Part shown: piece after piece, positions 1-8,968 of the stretch
Numbering within the stretch: the first letter of the stretch is position 1
Layout of the letters: each line of letters begins with the position of its first letter
Assembly: GCA_032622095.1 (NCBI GenBank)
Contig: CP136063.1
Location: forward strand, 35,192,106-35,256,105
DNA length: 64,000 nt
From: Siphonodentalium dalli
Taxonomy: Eukaryota; Mollusca; Scaphopoda; Gadilida; Siphonodentaliidae
Reading direction: 5' to 3'
Notes under the pieces: generated by a model
Told to the model about the DNA's origin: nothing
What the model saw: the letters and a program-made list of their open reading frames with translations, nothing else
Database searches by the model: none
Made by a program: the position numbers and the translations under genes

Positions 1-163
1 CTTATTGCATTCTCATTGGGCTTAAGCGAAATTAGAGATTCATTAAGTTATTGCGGTTAATCGAAATTGTCTATTAAATGTCAATTTTGTTTCCCATAGA
101 GATCATCAATGATGTCTATGCGCAAGTGACCGACGCCAATCTTCTCTGTTGGGATTCCAATTG
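1..163. repeat. Outer piece of left arm of long inverted repeat
   Basis: Reverse complement of about 59568-59790: both contain the same stretch around the 'GGGATTCCAATTGTTGGC' segment and the 'cttaagc'-type AT-rich sequence. Homology runs off the left edge of the window. The arm resumes at 27655 on the other side of the Polinton, so the Polinton block interrupts it. About 75 bp present in the right arm (59490-59567) has no counterpart here. Confidence 0.8.
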
Positions 164-427
164 TTGGCCCAGTACCCCCCCAGTGGGGGCCACTATGGCC
201 CAGTATCGAATACTGGACCATCTAGGACCATAGATGGTCCAGTATTCGATACTGGGCCATAGTGGCCCCCACTGGAGGGTACTGGGCCATAGTGGCCCCC
301 ACTGGGGGGGTACTGGGCCATAGTGGCCCCCACTGGGGGGTACTGGGCCATAGTTACCCCCTGAGGATAGATGTTCCTGTCATTGATGTGACATTTCTGA
401 TCGAAAAAATGAAAATGGACTTAGACA
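161..427. repeat. Left terminal inverted repeat of Polinton, minisatellite plus palindrome
   Basis: Structure from outside inward: about one 30-bp unit (GGCCCAGTAC... type), a 54-bp palindrome at 201-254 (arms around CAGTATCGAATACTGG), about four units in the opposite orientation (255-355), then about 70 bp of unique sequence to 427. The unique part matches the reverse complement of 27195-27262. The palindrome core is the reverse complement of the one at 27423-27476, as expected of a terminal inverted repeat. Confidence 0.8.
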
Positions 428-799
428 TTTTTTCATTACTATTTTAAAGTTTGTATAATTCTGACCAGAGATGACACATCGACACGAACAGAATCAATTG
501 GTGGGGATCCTACAGTGAAAACGATTTTGTTGAAATTTTATCATTTATTTTTCAAAAACAAGAACAAGAACAATGAACAATAATATATTATTATACATCA
601 ATAATATTAACAAAGAACAATAATTTATGTACAAAACAAGGTCTCAGATTGAAGAAACTTAATTGAACATCCTACAACATCCTACGCTGAATCAATAACA
701 AAAGAGTCTATTTTGTGGAGTTGTTGACACATTCGTTGTTATCTGGTCGTCGTCTTCTTTGCGTTGTATGTATATCAGCCGTCGATGTCCTGGTGAAGT
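428..799. other. Gene-free 3' flank of the capsid block
   Basis: No credible reading frame. On the minus strand an AATAAA signal lies at 549-544, about 250 nt downstream of the protease stop; it is the likeliest polyadenylation signal for the protease end of the block. The stretch is very AT-rich with short direct repeats of 'aacaagaac' type. Confidence 0.5.
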
Positions 800-1273
800 T
801 TAATTCAACAGCAAATTTGCTTTTCTGTATAATCGACCATAGTGCTTTCCAAACCATCGAACTATTGTTCTGTCATTCTTGAAGAAATCCCGAGAATTGA
901 ATAATCTTTTCATCCTCTTTCCTTTCATCATGTGGTGGAGTGCGAATATACAATATAATCCACACACATTTGTCGCACGATGTTGATATCGTGTTGTATT
1001 CATAGTCCATGCTGATGAGTTCCTTTTTATGAATGGTAACATATATCGTCTCGGTGGTGGTAGTCCAAATAAGTCGAAGTATACAGCTGATCTTCCCTTG
1101 AATAACATCAATGTCCAGTGTTCTCCTGGCTGATCCGATGAGTGCGTGTTCACAATATATGCTTGAATATGCTGTGGTTTCTTCTCTGGTAACAGATCTC
1201 TAGCACAAACATGTGTGTTAAGTTTACACAACCAGGAATTGTCCAGAATATATTGAAGTTCAGCTGTCTGCAT
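800..1273 (-). CDS. Adenain-like maturation cysteine protease
   Basis: 157 aa, starting at an ATG. It has the adenovirus-protease (family C5) catalytic layout: His52 in an EHWTLM motif, Asp67 in YFDLFG, a Gln97 seven residues before the nucleophile, and Cys104 in NVCGLYC. The Gln-to-Cys spacing is the same as in adenovirus protease. In Polintons this enzyme is expected to process capsid and core precursors during virion assembly. It is the last gene of the capsid block and overlaps the preceding Cys-rich reading frame by 14 nt. The length is close to the Polinton norm and no break is visible. It lies outside the duplicated segment and is single-copy. Confidence 0.88.
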   Translation of the reverse strand: MQTAELQYILDNSWLCKLNTHVCARDLLPEKKPQHIQAYIVNTHSSDQPGEHWTLMLFKGRSAVYFDLFGLPPPRRYMLPFIKRNSSAWTMNTTRYQHRATNVCGLYCIFALHHMMKGKRMKRLFNSRDFFKNDRTIVRWFGKHYGRLYRKANLLLN

Positions 1274-1726
1274 CGTTGTAATTCTCTTTGACTCGCTGTG
1301 ACCACATCAGAGTCCACTCTGCGTCGAATTTTTTGCGGTTGAGCTCCAAACTGTTTCTCAGATGATCCCACGTGATGAATGCTTCGAACTTCTCCTTGCA
1401 GTGTGGGTTTAACCATATCAGCTTCGGGAACCATCTTTCCATAACATTGTATATGTCAAGTTTAATCAGCGCTAAGTCGATAAACTGGTTTGTCCAATCA
1501 TCAGTTGTAGAGAACAAACACAGAACATGTTCACGTTGACTAGGATGTTCTATTTTACATCCTTCACAGTTTGCTGACACTTCCTTGCGAATAAGTTCTT
1601 GTATTCTTGTAGTTCTTCAATCATAGCGTTGTTGAGTGTGTCCAAGATCAGGTTCCATCTCGGAGCAAAGTTTTGTGAACGTTGGTATTCTTCATAGTAG
1701 TTCCATAGCTGTGATGTGAACTCCAT
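1260..1726 (-). pseudogene. Cys-rich Polinton protein, frameshifted
   Basis: Two overlapping minus frames appear to be halves of one gene. The first starts at ATG 1726, two bases after the capsid-protein stop, and runs to a TAG at 1552-1550. The second is open until 1260 and contains a C-x2-C...HPSQ..H..C cluster (from about 1565), then a tryptophan-rich region. The second frame has no ATG near its start, and the frames overlap around 1570-1620 near a short direct repeat (acaagaa), where a one-base shift would join them. I recall a GC..HPSQ..H.C motif as recurrent in Polinton hypothetical proteins; its function is unknown. It could instead be a programmed frameshift, but no canonical slippery site was seen. 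Confidence 0.55.
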
Positions 1727-1727
1727 C

Positions 1728-3023
1728 CTAATAGTCAGTAAGCACTTCTCTCAAAGCTGTGATCTCTATTTCACTGTCAAATTCAGCATACACCAAAACG
1801 TTGTCGGCTGTAGTGAGAGCTGTCAAGAATTGAAGCTCCAAACGCAGGTTCCCTGTCTTTATAGGATGTAGATGCCCCTCGTCGCTTCCTTGGTCCGGTG
1901 TCAAGTCGAAACCCCACAAACAATAACCATTCATATATTCTTTTAAATTAATGCCAATTGATTTGTTAACACCAAACATTCCTAAAGATTGATACAAAGA
2001 TAAATATGATCTGAGACATTGTTTTGTTGCGAAGTTTGGTTCAAATGGACGGTTATGTATTGAATGACCGTCTTGACTAACTTCCAATTTATTCAAACTG
2101 AAATGTTTGAAGTGGAATGGATTGGTACCCAAATCTCCATTCATATCTTTATTTTCGACCAACGCAATAAAAACTCTCTTTGGTAATTGTCCTTGAAATA
2201 AGTGGTCTTCAATTTTTGATCTAAGTCCAGTACTAATTGTGAAAGTTTTTATTTCTACTCGTCTGATAGGTATTTTCATTTTTGACTGGACAATTTCTTG
2301 ATTTAATTTATTTGAGACCGCTGGAAAGAGACTAACTGTTCTGACATGGAACACTGCTGATTCGAAAACAATTTGTCCATCCTCGGCGCCAATGAGGCAA
2401 AATTTTGATGGTGATCTGTTTAATCTGATACGAACTTCAATTCCATTTGGTAAATATTTTTCTTGAAGAAACAGATCAGTGTGTAAGCGTCCACATAGTT
2501 CAACAATTTTACTACCACCGATCAAACTTTCTCTAGAAGTTAATCCAGCATTAGTACCACCTTTGGTACTCTCTTCAAAATGTTCTGCTGTATCGCCATA
2601 CCACATTTCTAAATTTGCTAATTGATTATCTTTATATTCTGGAGAGTATCCCAACAGATTTTCGAAATATGCTCGGTATGGGTAAGTGTCAGAATTCGAA
2701 GTTATCAATTTGTTGTTCAAGTAAACATCGATACTGCTGAACATACTATGAAAGAAATTGTTAACAGGTGCTAATTCCGTACCAGCCCCCAAATTAGTTC
2801 CATCTTTTTTTGTAATTTTGAATTTCACATAAAGATAAGATTGATTAATATCTGTCCACTTTTCGGTTTGAGATGGTATGACAAACTCTATCGGAGCAGA
2901 ATTATTCAGCGGTGCAATCGGATGATTTTCGATCCACTGCGATTCTGACATTGTAGCCACCGTTGGTGGAACATGTGTTATATCAAGTTCCGATTTATTG
3001 CATTCGCATGATCCATTTACCAT
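1728..3023 (-). CDS. Major capsid protein (double jelly roll)
   Basis: 431 aa. The N-terminal part contains the pattern I associate with Polinton/adintovirus hexon-like capsid proteins: a short leader, a 'W.E.HPI..LN..APIEF' region, 'D..QSYLYVKFKI', an 'N.FFHSMFSSIDVYLN' segment and 'TYPYRAYFENLLGY'. It would form the trimeric capsomer of the icosahedral shell. The start is a problem: the homologous copy at 9761 begins with an ATG three codons upstream, but here one T is missing at 3023-3031, so that upstream ATG (3031) is out of frame. I placed the start at the in-frame ATG 3023. The 3' half (1728-2239) is unique; the 5' part is duplicated at 8969-9761. It sits between core protein and Cys-rich protein. 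Confidence 0.88.
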   Translation of the reverse strand: MVNGSCECNKSELDITHVPPTVATMSESQWIENHPIAPLNNSAPIEFVIPSQTEKWTDINQSYLYVKFKITKKDGTNLGAGTELAPVNNFFHSMFSSIDVYLNNKLITSNSDTYPYRAYFENLLGYSPEYKDNQLANLEMWYGDTAEHFEESTKGGTNAGLTSRESLIGGSKIVELCGRLHTDLFLQEKYLPNGIEVRIRLNRSPSKFCLIGAEDGQIVFESAVFHVRTVSLFPAVSNKLNQEIVQSKMKIPIRRVEIKTFTISTGLRSKIEDHLFQGQLPKRVFIALVENKDMNGDLGTNPFHFKHFSLNKLEVSQDGHSIHNRPFEPNFATKQCLRSYLSLYQSLGMFGVNKSIGINLKEYMNGYCLWGFDLTPDQGSDEGHLHPIKTGNLRLELQFLTALTTADNVLVYAEFDSEIEITALREVLTDY

Positions 3024-3033
3024 TGTGCCATGG

Positions 3034-3408
3034 TTAATCAAAAATATCAAGAGCTCGACTGCTAGGATGTTTTTTCGACTGACTTTTTCGGCGTTTGACA
3101 GCTGAATGATTCATTTTTGAATTCGCTACTCTTTTTCTAGGTTTTTGTCTCGAGTTCAAAATTTGATTTTTAGCTTGTGTGCCAAAAGATTTTAAAGCTT
3201 TTTTACCTTCAGACATCAACGCTTCTTTCGGACTTTTACCTTGATTAATAATTTCATCTGCAACACCAAAAGTGTGTTTTTTCGCAAGTTGTAAAGCTGT
3301 CCGACCAATCGGTTTTAGAAATGGTACAGCAGATCTCATAAGTGATTTGAAAATTGAACCAATACCGTTACCATATTGCCGTGGTACACCTCTATACACG
3401 GGGAACAT
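3034..3408 (-). CDS. Small basic virion core protein (pVI/pX-like candidate)
   Basis: 124 aa, very basic. The N-terminus has a 'YGNGIGSIFKSLMRSAVPFLKPIG' type glycine-rich then amphipathic hydrophobic segment, followed by Lys/Arg clusters (KPRKR, KRRKSQSKK) toward the C-terminus. This is the layout of the small precursor proteins placed beside the capsid genes of adintoviruses and Polintons, often compared with adenovirus core or membrane-lytic proteins. That assignment is by general layout, not by alignment. It lies between penton (6-nt gap) and major capsid (11-nt gap), which suggests co-expression. It is identical in the copy at 9764-10138. Confidence 0.65.
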   Translation of the reverse strand: MFPVYRGVPRQYGNGIGSIFKSLMRSAVPFLKPIGRTALQLAKKHTFGVADEIINQGKSPKEALMSEGKKALKSFGTQAKNQILNSRQKPRKRVANSKMNHSAVKRRKSQSKKHPSSRALDIFD

Positions 3409-3414
3409 TGTTTT

Positions 3415-4266
3415 TTAGAACTCCTCTCGTTTTCTGAAATGCAACTTCGCCAAAGACTTACCACCAATAAACTGAATTGATTTTCCTGTGTCGCCACTTA
3501 TATTTACACTAATTTTGTCAAAGTAAGACTTTGAAACTGGAACATAATGTAAATTTAAAAATTCATGTTTTACATGTAATCCGTCGATATCTCTTTTAAT
3601 TCTGAAAGAAACAACTTGTAAAATTTGTACTTCAACATTTCCAACAATTGTGAAATCGGCAATATCAGAATAAACAAACATTAGATTATGACCAACATTC
3701 ATATCTACACCAAACGGAAATCTATTATTTGAATAAAAATCTTCAGAAGCGTTTTCAGTTTTGTAACCCAACTTGTGCAAAAGACATTGTGGTAATTCAA
3801 TTCCTAGTTTTGTGTTACTTAAACTCTTGCGAATAATTTTCACACGTTTTGTAACTTTTGAGTACTTGATGTTAAATCCGTATTCGTTTTGCATTGCTTC
3901 TCCAAGTGTTTCATCAATTACATCTTGCATTGTATCAAGTAAATCTGCCGCAGAGGTATACGAACCTTTTCGTATCTGTATTTCAAGTGCATGAACGCCA
4001 TCAGGTCTCGTAAATATCTTTTCTTCAAAACGATTTTTAAGAACAGACAGTATTATTGCATCAGTTGTAATCAAATTGAATTTACACGAATCCCCTGTAA
4101 CATTGTATGTTTCTGAAGGTGTTATCAGTTCGACTAATGCAACTTCCCATTTTTCTTTATCAATTTGAATTGGTTTTGGTAATTGTACAGTAAAACAACA
4201 TTGAGTATTGTTTGGATACATTACCATTGAACTGTCGCTCGGAATTGTAATGTAGAAAGAATTCAT
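3415..4266 (-). CDS. Penton (minor capsid, single jelly roll)
   Basis: 283 aa. The N-terminus has the typical Polinton penton pattern: 'FYITIPSDSSM..YPNNT' followed by 'F...LP.PI.....WEVALVELI'. This protein forms the pentameric capsid vertex. It starts with ATG overlapping the membrane-protein stop (ATGA). It ends with KREEF, one residue longer than copy B because of a 3-bp difference. Further substitutions against copy B include Lys/Met in HKLGYK and Ser/Leu in GSYTS. No break is visible. Confidence 0.85.
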   Translation of the reverse strand: MNSFYITIPSDSSMVMYPNNTQCCFTVQLPKPIQIDKEKWEVALVELITPSETYNVTGDSCKFNLITTDAIILSVLKNRFEEKIFTRPDGVHALEIQIRKGSYTSAADLLDTMQDVIDETLGEAMQNEYGFNIKYSKVTKRVKIIRKSLSNTKLGIELPQCLLHKLGYKTENASEDFYSNNRFPFGVDMNVGHNLMFVYSDIADFTIVGNVEVQILQVVSFRIKRDIDGLHVKHEFLNLHYVPVSKSYFDKISVNISGDTGKSIQFIGGKSLAKLHFRKREEF

Positions 4267-4526
4267 ACTTTCAAAATTTCTGCCGACTGATTTTTCAAAT
4301 ATTTCAAACGCGGTGTTGGTAAAATGTATCCCAAAGAACTACTGAGTAAAATTAACCACAGTTCGTTATTTTCACTTTGTAAACTTAAATGAACAATTGC
4401 TGTAGCGATTATACCAACAATTATAATAATTTGTGTAAAATATGTTACTTGATTTTTTGCAATTTTTTCTCCACAGATTTGAAATTGTGATGGAGCATCC
4501 AGAACAACTGAACCATTTTGAGACAT
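4263..4526 (-). CDS. Small two-helix membrane protein
   Basis: 87 aa from ATG 4526. The reading frame stays open further upstream, but that part overlaps the integrase C-terminus, so I take the ATG just after the integrase stop. Two hydrophobic stretches are visible: residues about 30-45 (FTQIIIIVGIIATAIV) and about 57-71 (LWLILLSSSLGYILP). A short positively charged tail follows the second one. Small membrane proteins ending in a GYILPTP-like segment are common beside the integrase in Polintons; the function is unknown, possibly virion or membrane association. The stop overlaps the penton start by four bases. Confidence 0.6.
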   Translation of the reverse strand: MSQNGSVVLDAPSQFQICGEKIAKNQVTYFTQIIIIVGIIATAIVHLSLQSENNELWLILLSSSLGYILPTPRLKYLKNQSAEILKV

Positions 4527-4536
4527 GTTAAAAGTT

Positions 4537-5632
4537 TTATACCAAATTTGTGGCAGGAATCCAACTGTCAATTTTTTTAGGATAACCATCCCAATGAACT
4601 TTAATTTCTCTAACTGATTTACCAGCAACTTTTCTTGAACGTTTACCAACAACTGATTCAATTTCGTAAACTTTATTATCTTTTATATGTTGAATTTCTT
4701 TACCATAAAATGATCCTGCGATGTTTTCACCATCTAAATCTACTAATGTGTAAGTTAATGGTGTACTTTTACAAACTCTACTAATTTTGAAAATTTCTTT
4801 TGTCCAATTTGGAAGATATCCTTTATCAAAAGTTCTCTTTGTTTTATTTATTCTAACAAAATCTCCAACTTTCAAGATCTTATCTTTTTTCGTTTTTAAC
4901 TTTCCATAAAGATTTGTGGAAACTTCAATTTCATTTTCTCGAGTTACTAAAACTGGTGCCATCTTAATACTTCTATGAAAACTTTTGTTGTAAGAATTCA
5001 CAAAATCGTGCAAAACATCATTGTATTTCAAAGTTTGATTATGTGTAAAATATTTCCACATCTTTGTTTTCAATGTCCGTTGAAAACGTTCAACTATACT
5101 TGCTTTTGTCTCTGGATTCTCTGTTGTGAAAAAATGAATTTTCTTAGATTTCAAAAATTGTAAAAATAATTTATTTTTGAATTCTGAACCTTTGTCAGAT
5201 TGAAATGAAACAGGTTTTCGTTTTGATGATTTGAGAATTTTCTGAAATGTTTTAACTAAAGTTTTACCAGTTTTGTCTTTAATTTTTTCAACCCATGCAA
5301 ATTTTGAGAAAACATCAATAACACAAAGTAAATATCTGTAATTGTCATTGTGCTTTTGCAAAGTTTGCAAATCTGCCAAATCAGCTTGCCACTGAATATC
5401 AATTCCTGCAACAATAGTTTTACGTCTGCGAAATTTCCGAACAATTGGTTTGTGCAAAGTATATGTTTTTTTGCCATTGTAACCATTTTTTAACATCTGA
5501 AAGTTTAATTTTGTTATTTGTTTCTTTCGCATTTTTCAAAAGTTGAATTGCTCCACTGAAACCACCAACTTCTTTTGGATTGTAGTAAATTTCAGTTAGA
5601 AGTTTGTCAAATTTTATGTAAGTGGGGACCAT
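4537..5632 (-). pseudogene. Retroviral-type integrase with chromodomain, copy A (frameshifted)
   Basis: Same gene as the intact copy at 11264-12358. Here a run of T near 5465-5472 has one extra base (seven against six). This splits the gene into an N-terminal frame ending at 5420 and a frame open from 5532 to 4537. The DDE catalytic domain and the chromodomain lie in the second part. Other differences from copy B: Ile for Asn near residue 29, Thr for Arg near residue 239, and Ser for Cys in the chromodomain 'WIPA' segment. Unless the frameshift is an assembly error, only copy B could give full-length integrase. Confidence 0.9.
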
Positions 5633-5656
5633 TCTTTCAAAATAGATTTTCTGGTT

Positions 5657-6319
5657 TTAGGAAATATCAACTGAACGTTTTCTTGACTTGCCACTGCTAG
5701 GAGTTGCATGGGGTGTATGAAACTCATCACCAGTGTGACCTTCTTTTAAATGTCTTTGTATCCACAACCATCGATTCCTGTTACCTACATAATCTTGTGG
5801 TACATTAAGTTCCCCCAATCCACGTAGGAATGTTTCATAACCAACTGGGTCAAAACCTTTTCGGTGACGAACAACATCGTTTATCAAATCAATTATATTT
5901 GATCCAGTAACTGTTTCTGTTCCATAAATTAATTGTCCACGATCATCCCATCTAAGTTTAGGATTAGTTGACAACAATGTTAAAATTTGTTGTGCTTTAC
6001 CACGAAGTTTAGATGGCACACTTTCCAATATATGTTCACTCATGTTCCCAAAGTTTTCAGATAACTTTTGTTCAGGTAAACTGAATTTTGAATTTAAAGA
6101 TTTTTGTGAAGTTTTCAATTTGTACAAATTTTCTCCAAATAACTGTGACTTTTCTGATTCAGAAATATTTTTATCATAAACTGATTTCAATTCTTTGTAA
6201 GAATCTGAAACATTTGAAATTGCAGGATCAGGAGGTAATTGAGGTTTATTCATTTCTGACATTTTCCATTGTTTGAAATCTTCCAACATTCTGAATGGTA
6301 CAATAACCATTTTCTTCAT
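5657..6319 (-). CDS. Conserved Polinton-type protein of unknown function
   Basis: 220 aa. The N-terminal half is charged and polar, probably helical. The C-terminal half contains a compact region: 'KAQQILTLLSTNP.L.WDD.G.LIYG', then 'G..IIDLINDVVRHRKGFDP.GYETFLRGLGELNVPQDYVGN', then a basic tail ending KSRKRSVDIS. I recall proteins with an 'I.DLINDVLR.RK.F.P.G...F...L..INVPQD..GN' pattern in Polinton-like and other invertebrate mobile elements; no function is established that I know of. It sits between integrase and the KGG-motif proteins, with 24 and 20 nt gaps. Copy B at 12383-13045 encodes the same protein. Confidence 0.65.
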   Translation of the reverse strand: MKKMVIVPFRMLEDFKQWKMSEMNKPQLPPDPAISNVSDSYKELKSVYDKNISESEKSQLFGENLYKLKTSQKSLNSKFSLPEQKLSENFGNMSEHILESVPSKLRGKAQQILTLLSTNPKLRWDDRGQLIYGTETVTGSNIIDLINDVVRHRKGFDPVGYETFLRGLGELNVPQDYVGNRNRWLWIQRHLKEGHTGDEFHTPHATPSSGKSRKRSVDIS

Positions 6320-6339
6320 ATTTATTTGAGATTTAGTTT

Positions 6340-6702
6340 TTACAAAATATTGTTAACAACTGCACCTAATGTTTTGCTAATCAATGGAGCAAGAAATAAT
6401 AATGGTAAAAAGCCACCTTTTTGATTCAAAATTTTCTTCTTTTGTTGCAAAGGTTTGTTCTTGTCTGCAAGATATCTGATATGTTTACGCTTCGAATGTA
6501 ACTTGCGGTTCTGAGCTTCATTCAGTTTTACATTACCTTTTAAAAGATTTTGACAACATTCTGAAATGCAATCCATCACTTGTTTCGGAGCATCGTTGAT
6601 CATTTTCTTTTTATATGCAGATGGAACTTTACTCATTGCAACAATCAACTCACCATATTTTTTTATCAGCGGTGCTTTCCGGCTCTTAGTTTTTGAAGGC
6701 AT
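6340..6702 (-). CDS. Basic protein with KGG motif and hydrophobic tail
   Basis: 120 aa from ATG 6702; an in-frame GTG two codons upstream is ignored. A Lys/Arg-rich body, with several Cys near residue 50, ends in 'KKKILNQKGG' followed by a hydrophobic glycine-leucine tail (FLPLLFLAPLISKTLGAVV). The same design is seen in the next gene upstream (6759-7265), which suggests the two are paralogous or share a processing signal. The sequence around KGG resembles the Gly-rich sites cut by adenain-type proteases, so a processed virion peptide is possible; this is inference. Confidence 0.55.
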   Translation of the reverse strand: MPSKTKSRKAPLIKKYGELIVAMSKVPSAYKKKMINDAPKQVMDCISECCQNLLKGNVKLNEAQNRKLHSKRKHIRYLADKNKPLQQKKKILNQKGGFLPLLFLAPLISKTLGAVVNNIL

Positions 6703-6758
6703 CTTCACAGTCTAAGTAGTTGTCTCAAAATGAGCAGAAAAATCATATGTTTCATCTT

Positions 6759-7265
6759 TTATCTTTTCTGATTGAACCATTCTAAAGCTTCGAATGCAGA
6801 TTTCGATGCATCAGACAACGGCATAAATTTTGAAAATTCAAGATCAATAACTGGTTTTTTTTGTAACGGTTGATGTTGAGGGTTCTGCTGAGAAGGTATA
6901 GGTGTAAATTTAGAATGTTGATTTTGTTGTGTTTGCATCAGTGTAATCTTTGAACGTTTTGGAGAAACCTTTGATTGACTTTTAGATTGTCTACCAGTTT
7001 GTTCAAATGAATTTTTCAAAAGACTTCTAATTAAAACACCTCCAAGGAACCCACTACCACCTCGTTGTAAAATTAATTTGCGTTTTGTTTCCATATCAGT
7101 TGATCGATCAGAGATTTTTTTAAGAACATTTTTATTTCTCTGAATTTTTTTTTTTGTCTGTGATGGTAATTTCCAATCATTTTCAAGAAATAATTCAGCT
7201 GCAAAAGTGAAGAAATTTATAATTTGCGACAGTTCATCATGACTAAACATCTCGGTGGACGACAT
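6759..7265 (-). CDS. Basic KGG-motif protein, second member
   Basis: 168 aa from ATG 7265. The open frame extends 23 codons upstream (to 7334), but that part overlaps the ATPase tail, so the internal ATG followed by SSTEMF is preferred. The N-terminal 40 residues are acidic to neutral and helical, then comes a basic stretch ending 'KRKLILQRGG' with a short glycine-hydrophobic segment (SGFLGGVLIRSLL). A Gln- and Ser-rich linker and a conserved-looking C-terminal segment (ALEWFNQKR) follow. The RGG/KGG-hydrophobic junction matches that of the neighbouring 120-aa protein. The role is unknown, perhaps a core or scaffold precursor. Confidence 0.5.
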   Translation of the reverse strand: MSSTEMFSHDELSQIINFFTFAAELFLENDWKLPSQTKKKIQRNKNVLKKISDRSTDMETKRKLILQRGGSGFLGGVLIRSLLKNSFEQTGRQSKSQSKVSPKRSKITLMQTQQNQHSKFTPIPSQQNPQHQPLQKKPVIDLEFSKFMPLSDASKSAFEALEWFNQKR

Positions 7266-7299
7266 GGTTCTAAAATGAAAAAAGTAACAACAACTGAAT

Positions 7300-7943
7300 T
7301 TATACTTTTGAATAAATGACAGGACCTCGGTCATTAGCTGTCAACCATTTATGGAAAATATCAGTTCTAATTCGCAAATAATTTTCTGTTCTAGGATGAA
7401 AATCTACTAAAATATATCCATGATTTATTGAAGTTGCATCTTCGTATGCTTGTTTCAAATGATTGGTTTGCATTTGATGAGCCAAAACTTTTATTTGATT
7501 TTTATCTCGATCGCTTTGAAATAAAACCATGTAGTGTGCATTCAAACTTATAGTTCTGCTACTTTTTGGAACATGTTTTGAGTAATGTAAATTATTGAAG
7601 CATTTCGATGGTGACCTTTTCTAGTAAACCAAAGCATTATTTTGTCTTCATCTTGTTCCCCCATCATGTCATCGAAAACAACAAGATGAGGAAATGATTT
7701 ATCTGATACAATTTCCTCATCATCGTCTGGAATGCCATCGATAAACTCAACGTTATCAATTTCTTTTATACGATTGTATGTGTCTTGCCATTCTTTGTAA
7801 CACCAAACTATTTTCTTTGGTGGTGTTTGGAATAAATCGTGTTTAAATTCAATAACTTTTTTAACAAATTCTGTTTTACCTGATCCACTAGGTCCGCTGA
7901 TAAAGAAATTACACGGATGTTGGAAAAGTAAAGATTCTTCCAT
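7300..7943 (-). pseudogene. FtsK/HerA-type DNA-packaging ATPase, copy A (one-base frameshift)
   Basis: The first frame (7943-7548, 131 aa) starts at ATG and has Walker A GPSGSGKT at residues 17-24 and Walker B 'HLVVFDDMM' at about 86-94. It stops at 7548 shortly after the 'ITQNMFQK' segment. The family normally continues with 'S.RTISLNAHY.VLF...RDK' and a 'YEDAT...GY...D' tail. Exactly that continuation is encoded in another frame (7562 to 7300, ending PVIYSKV). The shift falls at a run of five A (minus strand) near 7563-7567. The enzyme pumps DNA into the capsid. Copy B has the same shift, so it predates the duplication or is tolerated, for example by ribosomal slippage. Confidence 0.85.
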
Positions 7944-7976
7944 GTTGTCACTTTGATGCCTAATCAGAGAGTGAAC

Positions 7977-8618
7977 TTAACGACATGTGAATTTAGTTTT
8001 TAAAGAGAAATCTCCAAAGCTGTAAATATTTCCAAACATTTCAATAATCCAAGTATTATAGTCTTCTATTCTTCTGTTTGTTCTGTAAATAAAAAAATCA
8101 TTTCCTATAATGTTTTTAATTTTTGCATATGTTGACATTTTTTTTGTTAACAAATACCCATAGATCCTAGGAACTGATTTAAAGGTTCCACTAGCAAGAG
8201 GATAATTATCTTCATACTTTGTATAATGAATATAGTCATGTTCATCAAAAGTTTCTAAATCTAAATGGTGTTGATCACCACCAAATAGCCAAAAATCAGA
8301 TATTCTTTCAATGAGAAAAAATGTTTTGAATTTAATAAATGATTTAATATAGTTTTGAGAGAAATGAGAAAATATACTTGTCTCAAGATAGTCCAATCTC
8401 TGTAAACATTCGTCGACATCACAGCATCGTAGTATTGCTTTCTTTTCTCTTTCAAACCAGACTTCTTGTAATTCCTTCTTTATCTCTGGAATGAGTGTTG
8501 ACTGTGCCACCAAATATCCATAAATCTTCTCAGCAATTTCTGGAGGTACTACTCCTGTCAACATCTTGACATGAAATGACTCAACATCTCCATCCGTATG
8601 GATATGTGTGAATACCAT
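7977..8618 (-). CDS. Unrecognised Polinton protein between polymerase and ATPase
   Basis: 213 aa from ATG 8618. An in-frame GTG 18 codons upstream would extend it, but ATG is preferred. I do not recognise it. It contains an N-terminal 'GVVPPEIAEKIYGYLVAQ' segment, a Cys pair (RCCDVDEC), and a long aromatic-rich C-terminal half with several Tyr, Phe and Trp. No membrane segment or nucleotide-binding motif is visible. It lies 33 nt upstream of the ATPase and just downstream of the polymerase stop. The position is the same in copy B (14703-15344). Confidence 0.55.
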   Translation of the reverse strand: MVFTHIHTDGDVESFHVKMLTGVVPPEIAEKIYGYLVAQSTLIPEIKKELQEVWFEREKKAILRCCDVDECLQRLDYLETSIFSHFSQNYIKSFIKFKTFFLIERISDFWLFGGDQHHLDLETFDEHDYIHYTKYEDNYPLASGTFKSVPRIYGYLLTKKMSTYAKIKNIIGNDFFIYRTNRRIEDYNTWIIEMFGNIYSFGDFSLKTKFTCR

Positions 8619-8675
8619 TGACGAGTTTTCGTTTTGTGTACACCGATCTGAAAGTTTTGGTTTGACACTCACTAA

Positions 8676-8957
8676 TCAGTTGATGGTACTTTTGTCTTTT
8701 AATTCTGGAAGGATACTCAACAACAGTTTTGAAATTTTCACGATCATTAACACATTGTCCCATTGTTTCAAAATTAACTTTTTGACTTGTGCTGTAATCA
8801 AGAGTGATACCTTTTACCTTACATTTGGTGTATCTTCCCCCATCTTTGATGTATTCATATCCGTAGTTCTTTGGCCCAAGTCCAACAAATTTGACAATCT
8901 TTGCATCTGGATGTTCGTTGCTCCATTTCCCCAATCTTCCTTCGATAGTTTTGATGT
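8676..8957 (-). pseudogene. C-terminal fragment of DNA polymerase B (duplication remnant)
   Basis: About 280 bp matching the last 93 or so codons of the polymerase at 15402-15679. The 5' end is cut at the duplication junction (8957). Compared with the complete gene it has a 3-bp insertion (extra Val) and one extra base near its end, which moves the original stop out of frame, so reading continues to 8581. With no catalytic motifs present it cannot be functional. Confidence 0.9.
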
Positions 8958-8968
8958 TTGATGTTTGA

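Larger units (their letters stand above)
2240..8957. repeat. Tandem duplication, left copy (A)
   Basis: About 6.7 kb matching 8969-15679, with only a scatter of substitutions and small indels by eye. It runs from the middle of the major capsid gene to the C-terminal part of the polymerase gene. The copies meet at an 11-bp filler (8958-8968) made of TTGATGT-type repeats. Copy A carries damage not seen in B: an extra T in integrase, a lost T at the capsid start, and an extra base near the polymerase tail. Confidence 0.95.
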
